Part shown: positions 49,915 through 61,930 of the stretch, piece after piece
Layout: each line of letters begins with the position of its first letter
Position numbering within the stretch: the stretch's first letter is position 1
From: Laguncularia racemosa
Taxonomy: Eukaryota > Streptophyta > Magnoliopsida > Myrtales > Combretaceae
Length of the DNA stretch: 64,000 nt
Assembly (NCBI GenBank): GCA_037954665.1
Contig: JBBMOL010000134.1
Coordinates: 248,001-312,000 of the forward strand
Direction: 5' to 3'
Notes under the pieces: model-generated
Told to the model about the DNA's origin: nothing
The model's input: only the letters and a program-made list of their open reading frames with translations
Database searches by the model: none
Program-made: the position numbers and the translations under genes

Positions 49915-51612
49915 GGACTTCCTTTAATCAAACATAAGAAAAAAAGATGTAACTTTCTACATATAGGACTTGTTCAATTATCAGTTGTTCCATTACACAA
50001 ATTAAGAATTAATCAACCTATTCTTATATGGTTAAGAGACACTGGGAATACTGACTTCAATGAAACAACATTATCATTATTTCAAACAAATTTACACAAA
50101 AGATCATGGTATACATAGTGTTATTCAAATTTTACCATAAGTATAAATGATCTGAGAGTCTTAGATAGCTTTATACTACATATTTAAACCCAAAATAGTA
50201 ATTATGTAGAAGAAACAAAGACTATTGCCTTAATATATTGTGTATATTATAAGGCAATGAAGTCAATGATTTCTCCAAAAGCTAAATGACATTCTCTGAA
50301 AGGTGAAACTATTTTATTTGAATCAAATCCAAACAACACTAAGAGCTTCACTCCAAAAGCTTTAAGTTGGAATGAAGTTAAACTTCAAAAAGAATAGTTA
50401 TTGGAAGAAGTGCTACCTCCAAGACTCTCTATTTCAAATAAAAATCCTACTTTAGTTCAAAGAATGGATAATGGAAGTACCAAAATCCAATTTCCACATA
50501 TAGTTGATAGAAATTCGATTGCTCCACCTTGTTTTATAGAAACACTTAGTTAAGTTGTACTTCTAGTATTACCCTAAGTATGCAAGACTGTATAAATAGG
50601 TTAGAAAATTTAAGAAACATTGATAAACCTATTCCATTAAAGAAAATAAACATTGAAGAAAAAGATAGCAATCCTTAAGTTAAAGGGAGTAGATTTTCAA
50701 CCTAAAATATCCGAACATGTCTATTAACCAGACTATCCAACTTTGTCTCAAATGAATGAATTGAATACAATAAACTCTGAAGAACCTTTTCAAATCAACA
50801 AGAAAATTTTAAGAAAAGATTTTAGTTCTTAAGAAAATAAGAAGAACAAACAAATAATCTTCAAAACATATACTAAAGAAGAAGCAAAAACCATGAGAAA
50901 TCTATGGTATAATGACATGGAAAATCATCTCAAAGAAAATGTACCTTTTTTCCAAATGGTTCAATGAAAATTTTGGTCCTAACAAAAGATACTTTATTCA
51001 AACATTAAATAAAGTAACTAAAAAATGGGAGACAAATGATGGTCCAATTTGTTCAAGCTATCCACCACTTTTGGAAGTAGAAATTAAAATAGGAGAAGAC
51101 ACCATAAAAGCTACTCCATTCTAACATATTTATGTTCAAAACAATGATCTAAGAAGTATTACATCACAAAATAATTACATTAATCAAATGTTACATACTA
51201 TTAGTATGCAAACTGATCGAATTGAGAACATGTTAATCGAACAAACGAGTCAAGATAAGAAAAGGGGGAATACATCAAGATCATCCATAAGTCAAGAACT
51301 GGTCAAACCAATATATCCTCCTAGGATTATTCATGATATTAAGGATTCTAAGTTTAGAAATGATACCTAAGCAATAGAAGAAATTACTAAAAGATTATAA
51401 ATTTTAAAGTCAATTAGTACAATTGATCAAGAAATCGAAGAACTAGCTTATCAATTCTTAGAAAAAGTTAATATCATCAAACTAAAAATCTATAGATCTG
51501 GCCATAGAAATTGTTATCAAAAACCATCACCCCCAGATACAATGTTCAAAGAAAAATATTATGATACTATTTATGTATACATTGGAAATGGTATATATGA
51601 ATGGAACATTTA
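49915..51612 (+). pseudogene. Endogenous caulimovirid, copy A (movement and coat regions only)
   Basis: An old integrated plant pararetrovirus fragment, collinear with copy B from about 52585 to 54275. It covers the 30K-type movement domain (49930-50180), the linker and most of the coat-protein region (50850-51600). Stops and frame changes are frequent, for example the frame breaks at about 50966. Similarity to B stops abruptly near 51612, and unrelated AT-rich sequence follows. It has no protease, RT or last ORF. Confidence 0.75.
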
Positions 51613-52079
51613 CCATAACAATTATATTACATCTTATATATGTAAAAGAAATTTATTAATGATTTGATCTACAGCAATTTAAGAAATTTCATAAGAAAAT
51701 AAAAAAAAAAAACTTTACTTTTTCATTATAACACATATATTAATTGAAATGTAATTACCAATTCATAAGAGAGAGAAAATTAATATATAAAACTTGTGTA
51801 AATTTTGTTTTCAATAAAAATAGATAAAAAAAAATTGAACATGAAATTGTAAGTAAAGCAAAAAAAGAAAATTAACGTATATATATATATAACTATCGCC
51901 TGAATATAAGTTATTGAGCAATCAATCATTCAATAATTCACATTTATTTTCAAAACTTTAATTTTTTAAAAAAAAAGTTACTAAACCAAGTCATACAGTT
52001 TTTGTTATTTATCTATAGTTTATGTGATAGAGTTGAAACATTTGTAGTATGTCCATGTTAATTTGGGGGGAGAAAGGGA
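51613..52079. other. Junction DNA between viral copies A and B
   Basis: AT-rich sequence without recognisable viral domains. It could be host DNA or decayed viral leader. Confidence 0.4.
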
Positions 52080-52320
52080 TGGTATTGGAATTAATTGTTA
52101 TTGTTAATGATTTGTTCTTACCTTAGTTATAAACACTCTACCTTAGTGATCCCTTGCAAAGGTTAAGGCTAGGTTATATGGTCTTGGTAGTAAGTCTCGT
52201 TTAAAGAGGTTAAGGCAATGAATCCATTAGTCAGTAGTAGCAATCCTTCGTAATATTAGTTAATAGTTTGTTAAACTAAGGAAAAGAAAAGATTAGAAAC
52301 AACGGATCTTTTAAAGAGAA
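52080..52320 (+). other. Putative viral leader with degenerate primer site, copy B
   Basis: TGGTATTGGAA at 52080-52090 partially matches the tRNA-Met primer-site start (TGGTATC) used by plant pararetroviruses. It lies about 240 bp before the first viral ATG at 52321. The match is short and uncertain. Confidence 0.3.
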
Positions 52321-53470
52321 TGTCTTTAGCTTCATCTTCTTCCTCTAGGGTGATAGATGATACAATGTTAGTTAATACTCTTGATCAGAATATTCATAAT
52401 AAACATGAGGTCAAAATAACAAAAATAGAACAAGATTTGTTAAATTGGTCAATACCCAAAGAACATCAAAGGAAAATTTATTAGTTAGGAAGTTTTAACT
52501 CAAAACATGGCTATATGATCAAAACTGTAGAAAAGACTCTAAGCCTCTCAAGGAAACATGAAGTTCTCAAGTTATTATCTAAAGATGCAATAATCAAACA
52601 TAAGAAAGAAAGATATAAGTTTTTACATATAGGACTTGTTTAATTATTGGTTGTTCCATTACACAGAATAGGAATTAATCAACCTATTTTGATATGGTTA
52701 AGAGACGTTAGGAATATTGCCTTCAATGAAACAATATTATGATTGTTCTAAACAAATTTACACAAAGGACTTTGGTATACATAGTGTTATTCAAAATTTA
52801 CCATAAGCTTAGATGATCCAGGAGTCTTAGATAGCCTTATACTACATATTTAAACCTAACATGTAATTATGTAGAAGGAACAAAGATTGTTGCCTTAATA
52901 TATCGTGTATATTATAAGGCAATGAAGTCAACAATTTCTCTAAAACCTAAACAGCTTTCTCCAAAAGGTGAAACCATTTTACTTGAATCAAATCCAAACA
53001 ATACTAAGAGCTTCATTCCAAAAGCTTTAAGTTAGAATGAAGTTAAACTTCCAGAAGAATAGTTACTAGAATAAGTATTACCTCAAAGACTTTCTATTTC
53101 AAATAAAAACCCCACTTTAGTTCAAAGATTAGATACTGGTAGTATTAAGATTCAATTTCCACATATAATTGATAAAAACCCAATTAATTCACCTTATTTT
53201 ATAGAAACACCTAGACAAAGTCACACTCCTAGTATTAACTCAAGTATGTAAGACTGTATAGATAGGTTAGAAAACTTAAGAAACATTAATAAACCCAATG
53301 CGTAAAAGAAATAAATATTAAAGAAAAGGATAATAACCCCATCAAACTAAAAGGAGTAGACTTTCAACCCAAAATACCTGGACTTTTTTATCAACTAGAA
53401 TCTCTAACTTTTTTTTCAAATGAATAAATTAAATACAATTCTTAAGAACCTTTTCAAATTAATAAGGAAA
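52321..53470 (+). pseudogene. Caulimovirid copy B: movement-protein region, broken
   Basis: It opens with an ATG and a Ser-rich start. The 30K movement-protein fold that modifies plasmodesmata is suggested by the segment at 52600-52850 (basic KHKKERYKF start, then IGINQPILIWLRD). A Ser/Pro-rich linker follows to about 53470. Several in-frame stops are present, so no functional product is expected. In caulimovirids this domain leads the polyprotein or its own frame. Confidence 0.7.
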
Positions 53471-55340
53471 TTTTAAGAAAAGACTTTAGCTCTCAAGAAA
53501 ATAACAAGAACAAACAAATATTTTTCAAAACTTATGCCAAAGAAGAAGCAGAGGTCATAAGAAATTTATGGTATAGTGACATGGAAAACCATCTCAAAGA
53601 AAATGTATCTTTTTTCAAATTGTTAAATGAAAATTTTGGTCCAAACAAAAGATACTTTGTCTAAAAATTAAATAAAGTAACTAACAAATGGGAAACAAAT
53701 GATGGTCTAATTTGCTCAACTTATCCACCATTTCAAGAAGTAGAAATTAAGATAGGAAAAGAAACTATAAAAGCTGCTCCATTCAAACTTACTTTTGTTC
53801 AAAATAATGATCTAGACAATATTAGATCACAAAATAATTTTACTAATCAAATATTACATACTATCAGTATGCAGACTGATCAAATTGAGAACATGTTAAT
53901 TGAATAGACAGGTCATGACAAGAAAACGGAAAGGACATCAAAATCATCCATAAGTCAAGAATTGGTCAAACTAATATATCCTCATAGGATTATTCATGAT
54001 ATTAAGGATTTCAAGTTTAGGAAAGATACTAGAGCCATAGAAGAAATTATTGACAAACTAAAAAAATTAAAGTCAATTAGTATAATTGATAAAGAGTTTG
54101 AGGAACTAGCTAATCAATTCTCAAAAAAAGTTAATATTAACAAATTAAAAACTTATAGATCTAAACACAAAATTTGGTATCCAAAACCATCACCTCTAGA
54201 TATTATGTTTGAAGAAAATGATTACAATACTGTCTATATATACATTGGAAATAGTGTATAGGAATGGAACATAGATGGTATTGTTGGATATCATATTTTG
54301 TCTGTTATCAATCAAATGGTAATTGTTGCAAATTCAAATAGACAAAATGGAAACTCTGACCACATAATTGCTCAAATGATAACTATAGGAATCACAAGAA
54401 TGCTTAAAGGATGGTGGGAAAACTATCTTACTGAAGAAGAAAGAAATTTTATCTTATCTATTAAAAGAAAAGTACAAAGTGAATTGGGTTAAATTATTCG
54501 AATAGAAGAATCAGTATCAACCTTATTATTTTCAATAACAAAACATTTTGTAGGAGACCTTGGTTAATAATAAAAAAAAAAAAAATCCAAAGATATCCTT
54601 CAAAACTTAACATGTCATACTTTTCAAGATTTTTGATGGTATAAAAATGTCTTTTTTGCTAAAGTTTTTTCAAGAGATGACTATAATTCAAATTATTGGA
54701 AAGAAATATTTATTTGTGGGCTTCCAAAATTATTTGCTAATAAAGTTACAGAAAGGATTACTTGAGAATTTAATGTTCCATTATAATTCTTAATTTATGG
54801 TAAAAGTATCACAACAATTAGTGCTGAGGGATTAAGTTTATGCAATGATAAGAAGCTAAAATCTAAAATTCAAAAGGAAAAAAGTAGTTTATTATCAATA
54901 TGGTTATGAGAAAATTCAAGCACCTTCTTCAAAATACAAAAGAATAGTAAGAAAATATTCAAAACCCGCTCATAAGATAGAAAAATTCAAATAAGAAATT
55001 AAGAAGAAATCAAATGTTATAAATGCAAGGGAAAAGGCCATATTGCTCCAAACTGTTCAAAACATAAAAAAAAAATTAATAATTTTAAAGTATCCAAAGA
55101 AATAAAAAATGAATTGCTAAAAATTATCAATAAAAATTCCTCTGATAGTGATAATAGTCAAGAAGAACATTATGATCAAGAATTATCTAACAGATTAGAA
55201 TTAGAAAATAATCAATCTAGTGATTGTTATTCAAATGATATCTATTCATGTAAAAGGATTTATGTTATTACTGAGGAAGAAAAGTTTTTATTAGAAATGA
55301 TAAATAATATTTTTGATCAAGAATTAAGAAAATAATATTT
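53471..55340 (+). pseudogene. Caulimovirid copy B: coat protein with zinc knuckle, broken
   Basis: The capsid-like region runs from about 53520 to 54560, with open pieces 53962-54261 and 54298-54492. The latter has KGWWENYLTEEER, a pattern of caulimovirid coat proteins. A canonical CX2CX4HX4C knuckle (CYKCKGKGHIAPNC) lies at 55015-55056 and would bind nucleic acid. An acidic Asp/Glu/Ser-rich tail follows (55114-55335). Stops and frame changes separate the pieces. Confidence 0.8.
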
Positions 55341-55389
55341 AAAAGCTCTAAATATCCTAAAAGAACCAGGCACTTCTTAAGTTTATTAA

Positions 55390-55587
55390 ATGAAAAACAT
55401 TTGTAATCAATTTAACAATCAAATGGAACATATGGCATTAGAAATGTTACAAAAAGAAATAAATAATCTCAAAAAAGAGGTAAAAGATTTAAAAATAAAA
55501 TATGAAAGCTTAGAGAGAAAACTTGATCAAGATAATGTTGAAAGTACTTCTAACAATGAAATAAATGATGAAGAATTAACAACATAA
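55390..55587 (+). pseudogene. Caulimovirid copy B: coiled-coil segment
   Basis: Sixty-five open codons with regular Leu/Ile/Met heptad spacing (LQKEINNLKKEVKDLKIKYE). It lies between the coat tail and protease and is presumably part of the same polyprotein. Specific function is unknown. Confidence 0.5.
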
Positions 55588-55599
55588 TTAATAAAATAA

Positions 55600-55915
55600 A
55601 TATATGAAATTGTATGTTAAAGTCATATTAGTTATAAATAATAAATTTTCTACAAAAATAATAGCCTTACTAGATAACGGTGCTGATCAAAATTGCTTAC
55701 AAGAATGATTAATTCTGATAAAATATTATGAAAAAACCTTAGAAAGATTAGTCTTGCAAACTTTATATTAGTAAAAAATATTAGTAATCCCATGATCTTA
55801 GGAACTCCATTTCTTACTATGCTACATCCTTTCTGAATAATAGCACAAGGACCAGAAACAATAATTAAAGATAAAATAGTTTTTTTTTTTTTAATTTTTA
55901 ACCCCAATTAAGGAA
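55600..55915 (+). pseudogene. Caulimovirid copy B: aspartic protease, broken
   Basis: The active-site pattern ALLDNGADQN is at about 55664-55693, with Asp at 55673-55675. LGTPFL near 55800 matches the second conserved block of retropepsins. Stops and a T-run (55880-55891) interrupt it. Confidence 0.7.
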
Positions 55916-56089
55916 AAGGAAGTAAATTTGTTAAAAGAAAAATTAATGAGTAAAATTAGACAGATAGATTTTTTCAAAGAAGAATTGAAAGAAAAAAGGA
56001 TTAATCAAAGCTTAAGTACGAAAGTTCTTCAAGAAAAGATTAAACAAATCCAAGAGAAATTTGAAAGGGAAATTTGTTCAAAAATACCA

Positions 56090-57163
56090 AATACTTTTTG
56101 GTTAAGAAAACAACATTCAATAAAATTACCTTACATTGAGGGATTTACTGAAGACAAAATACCAACAAAAGCAAGACCTATTCAAATAAACCAAGAATTG
56201 TTAGAATATTGTAAAAAAGAAATCTAGGAATTACTAAATAAAAACTTGATAAGAAAATCAAAGTCTCATTGGTCATGTTTTGCCTTTTATGTCAAAAAAG
56301 CAAGCTGAACTATAATGAGTCACTCCAAGATTAGTTATTAATTACAAACAATTAAATATTGTGCTTGAATGCATAAAATACATGATACCTAATAAAAGAG
56401 ATTTGTTTAATAGATTATGAGGAGCAAAGATTTTTTCAAAATTTGATATGAAATATAGATTTTAGTAAATCTAGATAGAAGAGTCTGATAAATACAAAGC
56501 AACCTTTAATGTTTCTTTTGGGCATTATGAGTGAAATGTAATGCCTTTTGGACTAAAAAATTATTGTATCAGAATTTCAAAACATTATGAATGATATATT
56601 TACTCCATACACTAGTTTTTTTATTGCTTACATAGATGATGTATTAATATTTTCAAAAGAAATTGATCAACGGTTTAAACATGTAGAATTTTTCTTTAAA
56701 ATAATAAAAATAAATGAATTAGTTATTTCATCTAAAAAGATGAAATTATTTTAAACTAAAATTAGGTTTTTGGGTCATGAAATTGTTCATGGAACTATTA
56801 AACCAATAAATAGATCAATAGAGTTTGGAAAAAAAGTTTCTTGATCAAATTAAAAACAAAAAACAACTCTAAAGATTTTTAAGATGCCTCAACTACGTCT
56901 TAGATTTGATTCCAAATCTCGGAATCAAGTGGTTCCAAGGACTAAAGAAAAACCCTCCATATTGGTTCTTAGAAATGACAAAAAATGTTCAAGAAATTAA
57001 AAAGGATATTAAGTTTTTACCTTGTCTAGGCATATTAAATCCTAATCCTAAAATAATAATAGAAACCGATGCTTCAAATGTAGGGTATGGGGGAATTCTA
57101 AAAAAATTGATCAATAACAAAGAATAAATTGCTAGATATCGTTCAAGTATTTGGCAAGGTACT
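56090..57163 (+). pseudogene. Caulimovirid copy B: reverse transcriptase and start of RNase H, broken
   Basis: The RT N-terminus with KLPYIEGF and KARPIQINQELLEYC lies at 56120-56210. The catalytic motif YIDDVLIFS lies at 56629-56655. RNase H begins with IIIETDASNVGYGGIL (57050-57100) and is cut at 57163 by a solo LTR. Several stops and small frame changes are present between 56225 and 56900, so the enzyme is dead. Confidence 0.85.
57159..57163. repeat. Left target duplication GTACT of solo LTR
   Basis: It is repeated exactly at 59169-59173. The uninterrupted homologous site in copy C (63334-63338) has a single GTATT on the same strand sense. Confidence 0.92.
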
Positions 57164-59168
57164 TGTAAACACCTCATTTTTACCCTAATGATCAATAATA
57201 ATCAACCATAATTAATTTTTAATTTTTTCCATTTTTTCTCTAATTTAGCAAAAATAGGAAAAATATTCAAAAAATAAAATAAATAGGAAAAATACATCAA
57301 TTTTGGAAAATAATTGTAGAAATGATAATAAAAAGGGTTAAATAATTTTTACAAATTTTTGAATTTTCAAAAAATACAAAAAAATAAAAAAATCGCATTG
57401 CATATATGCAAATTGCGAAAATAAGAAAATCGCGAAAGTGGGCTAGCCCAGCTGGTCTGAACCTTGGTCTGGTACATGCGGGAGTGGGCTTGGTCAAGGG
57501 TTCGAAATGCGGGGGAGGCAGAATCTGCGTTTTGCAAATTTTTTCTCTGCTTGGGACACGTGTCAACAGGCAATTGGCTGGAGCGAACACACACGCCAGG
57601 TGCGTGATTGTCTTCAACCTCTGCCCGAGATCGCCGGTGAGGAGAAAAATTCGAATTTCGGCCGTTTTGATTCGATTTTTTGCACAAATCCAACAGATCT
57701 TCAATAGAAATAAGATAAACATCATCCAATTGGAATCAAATCGCAACAAATCAAAGGATTTGCACAAATCGGAGGTAGGTTTTAACCGTAAATCCGATTT
57801 GCTTCAATCGGTGGAAATCCGAGCTTATCCAGCTCAATTTCTTACGCCTATAAATAGAGGATGAAGTGAAGAGGCAGAAGCACGGATCAAAAGTGAGAAA
57901 AGGAGAGAAAAGAGAGAGAATCGAAGCCTCGCCGGAGTTCCTCAACCCGCGATCACCGATCAAGCGTCGAGCAGCCACCAGGAGGCGTTTTTGGAGAAAT
58001 CCACCACCACAGTTGAGTTCCTCACCCCCGAAAACCTAAGAATCAACACCTCAACCGCTTCGAAAGGCCACCAGAACGCCGTCAACGAGCACCCCCAGCC
58101 GCCGTGCCCGATCGACCCAACCCGCGCTTCGACCCAGATCTAAGTAAGTCGGATTTTCTAATTTTTTATTTTTATTTTATTTCATTTATTTGGTTATTTT
58201 ATTTATTTTTTTCGAATTTCCTTAAGTTATTTATTTGTTATTTAATTCAGAAAATGTTAGAATTTAGATTTTCTTTTTAGGAATTAATAATAATAATAAA
58301 TAATAATAATAAATGATAAAAATGTGAAAATATATAAATAAAATGATGAAAAATATTAGAATAAATAATAATAAGAATTTATATTTTAGTTTAGGATAGA
58401 TAAGTAATCTAGGAGAAAATTTTTCAATAAAAATTTAATAAAAATTATAAAAATTAATAAAAATCAATAAAAATTTATAATAGTATAAATGAGTTGAAAA
58501 ATAGAAAAATGAAATTTTTATCACTTAGAAAAATCATTTTATTAAATAAATCCAAAATTGGTGTTTTTCCTTAAAATTATTATTTTCAAAAAATCAAATT
58601 ATCAAGCTTAGGCTTAGATTTTTTTAGAAAAATACTAAAATGGTAAAAACATGAATCAAAGGAAATTTCATAATTAAAAATCATCAACACACTAAAGTTT
58701 TTTCAGGAAAAGCGAACTACGGCAAGTTTGATCCTGAATAGCAGGTACGTAGGTACCAATTTGGGGCAACCCTAAAAAGGAACAAAAATCATTTTCTCAT
58801 AATAGATTATGCAAAAACAAAATAAAAGACAACAAAAAATAAATAAAAGACATTTCGGATAAAGTTTAGATTTTGGGAGATCAGGGTGGTAACCTTAGGG
58901 TTTTAATAGGTTAGCTTCCGAACTTAGAAACTCTGGTTTTCCCTTTCCTCTTTTCATAAAAAACGAAAAGAGGAAATCACGACAACTAGTGATCTAAATT
59001 GGGATTAATCTGCTCAATTAGTCCTAATTCAATTTTTCCCAACCACAGTTGGGTGGCGACTCCAAAACAAAACGAAATTCCTAACTCAAGTCGAGGGTCT
59101 ACATTAGATGAGCATAAGGTCTAGTATAGATCGAATTAGGAATGGGAAATAAAAAATTAGATTCGACA
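57164..59168 (+). mobile_element. Solo LTR of an Ogre-like retroelement, inserted in viral RNase H
   Basis: A 2005-bp LTR that starts TGTAAACACC and ends ATTCGACA, with GTACT on each side. It is related to but clearly diverged from the LTRs at 7496 and 19395. Shared parts are the ends, the tRNA-like module (57444-57544), the G-box (57557-57562), ATTGG (57573-57577), TATA (57848-57857) and the U5 block (58712-58770). No internal region remains, so it was left by recombination between two LTRs. The overlapping open frames at 57297-57978 lie inside it and are not genes. Confidence 0.92.
57444..57544 (+). promoter_or_regulatory. tRNA-like Pol III promoter module in solo LTR
   Basis: A perfect A box TAGCCCAGCTGG (57444-57455) is followed by GTTCGAAAT (57500-57508, one mismatch to the B box), a GCAG-AAT-CTGC hairpin (57518-57528) and a six-T run (57539-57544). 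Order and spacing match the other LTRs, though the hairpin stem uses different base pairs. Confidence 0.55.
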
Positions 59169-59173
59169 GTACT
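59169..59173. repeat. Right target duplication GTACT of solo LTR
   Basis: Exact copy of 57159-57163. Confidence 0.92.
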
Positions 59174-59457
59174 TAAGAAAATTATTCTGTTGAAAAGGAA
59201 ATATTAGCTATAGTATTATGTGTTTCAAAATTTTAGGATGATTTATATAATAAGAAATTCTTATTAAGAGTTGATTGCAAATCAACAAAAAGAAATTTTA
59301 CTCAAAAATGTTAAAAATTCTTGTTTCAAAACAAATTTTTGTTGGATAGCAAGCTATTTTATCTATTTTTTATTTCAAAATTAAATTTATCAAAGTAGAT
59401 TCAAATTCACTCCCTAATTTTCTATCTAGATAATTTCTTCAAGGGAACCATGGCTAG
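59174..59457 (+). pseudogene. Caulimovirid copy B: rest of RNase H and polyprotein end
   Basis: RNase H resumes after the solo LTR (VEKEILAIVLCVSKF, then a RVDCKST stretch) and ends at a TAG at 59455-59457. The ATG of the next viral frame (59450) overlaps that stop in the word ATGGCTAG. One or more stops lie within the segment. Confidence 0.75.
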
Positions 59458-60570
59458 CCATTCAAAACCAAAATCCAAAGCTGATTAAGCCATGAAGACT
59501 ATTCCAACAACTCCATCGCAAAAACAAATACCTCTTGCTCCAACCACATATGCTAATGTCGTTTCAAGCTCAAATCAACCTTGGCTAAACAAGCCAATTA
59601 TACCTTCTCAAAATACAGCATTTAAACCCTATGTTCAAATAAAAGAATATTTGATGAAAACTCCTACTAAAGCATTATTTTTGGTAGAACTTGAAATATA
59701 AAAAAATTTCACAAAAACAAACCCACTACACATTATTCAAAATTATTTCCCAAGAGATTTTCATTTTATACCTACAAATCCCAAAAAAACACAAACTTTC
59801 TATGAGTATATACTTGTAGAAACTGACTATATAGAATTCACTCATGTTCAAAATGCCCAACAAGAGGTCACTTATTCAAAAGTTAAGATTTTAAAGGTAT
59901 TTTCTCCAAAACAATGGAGATAGCATCCATTCACACCAAAGAATTTTACTCACCCCTTTGCTCTAATTGTCTTTGATTATTATGATTACATTACAACATG
60001 GGAAATTGTTTTTTATTATAAAAACTATTCCCATTCCTAGTTTGTTCAATTTAAAACAACATAACAACAATTTCTAACATGGTTTGTTCAATGGTTCTCG
60101 TATTTTGGTCCAAACGAAAAAATATATCCTATAGACGTCCATCAAGGATTACAAGTGTTTAAAGATAAAAAAAGATGTTCTAGCATATATGAAAGGCTTA
60201 TTATTTTGTTCAATATTTAATCTAGGATAGATAATGATATGATCATATATCTTGGAAAATAATAAATTTCATTTGCTCAATATCAAAAGAGTATATAAAG
60301 TTAAGTGGTGAGATAAGTTTAACACTAAATTTGCAAATGCTCGAATTGTCTAAGCCTATTTTGATCAAATAAAGAAAAGCTGTTCAAGACTCTGAGTTTC
60401 TCTAAAACAAAAGTAAAATCCAAGCAGATTTAGCAAAGATATCAGAACCAATTACTTACAAATGGAAAATATCATAATTAGCCACTAAGATTGTAGAAGA
60501 AGAGGAAGAGCATTCTACTAGTAGCAATTATATCTATCAAAATAAAGATGATCGTTATGGAATAGCTATC
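59450..60570 (+). pseudogene. Caulimovirid copy B: downstream ORF of unknown function, broken
   Basis: A reading frame of about 370 codons starts at the ATG overlapping the polyprotein stop. A Lys/Pro/Ser-rich start (open from 59492) is followed by IKEYLMKTPTKALFLVE, NYFPRDFHFIP and FYEYILVETDYIEFTHVQN, then a YYDY and WFVQWF stretch. Stops break it after 59700. The same frame is present on the minus strand in copy C (from 63056). I know of no assigned function. Its place after RT suggests a florendovirus- or petuvirus-like genome, which is inference. Confidence 0.6.
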
Positions 60571-60599
60571 CTTACTGTAAAAAAAAAACTCCTTTTGTA

Positions 60600-61144
60600 T
60601 AATCGACATAAGTAATATTCAACCTTAAAAACCAAAAGCAAAATTCAACTTTCAACAAAAGCAAAAGCAGGGTTCAACTTTTATAAAAGCAAAAATAACT
60701 TTCAACATATTTGACAAAAGCAGTACTCAACATTATGGCTGACATCTTTTCAAAAGAAAGATCATTCCCAAACAAGAAAATATTTGCCGGTCTTTTGATG
60801 GACAATTATTTGATCACAAGGGAACAGGAATGCTCTAAAAAACAAAAAAAAAAATTTGCTCAACTATAAAAGAACGATCCAGCAAGAGGAAGAGATAGAG
60901 GCAACAAAATTCAGAACAAAAACACTCCCACGCAGCTTCCTCATACTAATCCCTCTTTTCAAGTCTCCTTACATCCATTTGTTAAAAATTTCCTTGGACT
61001 AATTCTCAAAGCTTTTATCATTATAAGTAATTACTGTTTATTTTAGCTTCATTTGTATTTCTTTTCAAATTCCGCTCAAAGTATTTTAACTTCTTTTGTA
61101 TCAATCTTGTTTATATTTTATGTTTTATAGTATATGTTATCAAC
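60600..61144 (+). promoter_or_regulatory. Caulimovirid copy B: intergenic promoter/leader region
   Basis: After the last frame come AAAAGCA/TTCAAC short repeats (60630-60735), then a TATA box TATAAAAG at 60865-60872, then leader-like sequence to the inversion point. AATAAA, a possible polyadenylation signal, is at 61157-61162. This is the layout of a pararetroviral pregenomic promoter. Activity is unknown. Confidence 0.5.
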
Positions 61145-61490
61145 CTCCTTCTGTGTAATAAATATATGAACATCATATGAACATCTGTGTAAAAATATGT
61201 TTTAACATATATTTATTATATAGATAAATGTTGATAACATAAAATATAAACAAGATTGATACAAAGAAGTTAAAATACTTCAAATGAAATTTGAAAGGAA
61301 ATACAAATAAAGCTAAAATAAATAGTAGTTACTTACAATGATAAAAGCTTTGAGAATTAGTACAAAGATTTTTTAACAAAAGGATGTAAGGAGACTTGAA
61401 AAGAGGGATTGGTATGAGGAAGTTGTATAGGAGTGTTTTTTATTTTGAATTTTCTGTTGCCTCTGCCTTCTCCTTTTGGCTTGATCATAC
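60880..61490. repeat. Inverted-repeat centre joining viral copies B and C
   Basis: TATGTTATCAAC ends the left arm (61133-61144) and GTTGATAACATA begins the right arm (61230-61241). The 85-bp spacer is itself partly palindromic, with AATAAATATATG against CATATATTTATT. Reading outward, both arms match closely through the leader, TATA box (60865-60872 and 61490-61497 on the minus strand), last ORF, RNase H and RT. Confidence 0.85.
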
Positions 61491-61930
61491 TTTTATATTT
61501 GAGTAAATTAGTCAGTATGTGGAGCTTTCCTGTTGCCTTGTGATAGGATAATTGAACACTGAAAGATTGTTCGTCCTAGTAAATATTATGCTTGTCTTTG
61601 AATGATTACTTTGTTTTTTGAAGAGATGCTTGCCATGATATTGCTTTTGATAAAAGTTGAGCATTGTTTTTTTACGTGCATCGAAAGTTGTTTGTCTTTT
61701 CTTCTTTTGGAAAGATTCCTGTCAATTGTAAAGACTTGAACATTGTTTTTGTCTATTGTGTTGTCTTTTTTCTTTTTGAAAAGATGCCTACCACAATGTT
61801 CCCTTTTGGATTTGCCGAAAGTTACTTTATTATTTTATTTGAAAAGGTGTATTGTTGAAAATTACATGTTTTTTGAACAGATAAGATATGACAAAAGTAG
61901 GATCACACATTTTTTTTATGGGCTATTAAG
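61230..61930 (-). promoter_or_regulatory. Caulimovirid copy C: intergenic promoter/leader region
   Basis: Mirror image of 60600-61144. The TATA box TATAAAAG on the minus strand is at 61490-61497. Open frames on the plus strand at 61664-61946 are antisense to this noncoding region and are not genes. Confidence 0.5.

Noticed and set aside
50912..51124. A separate gene starting at the ATG at 50912
   Set aside because: It is an out-of-frame start followed by the coat-region frame of viral copy A, joined by chance after a frame break.
57297..57978. Long overlapping frames on both strands (up to 156 codons)
   Set aside because: They lie wholly inside the solo LTR; the GC-richer LTR segment has few stops by chance, and no frame is shared with the related LTRs.
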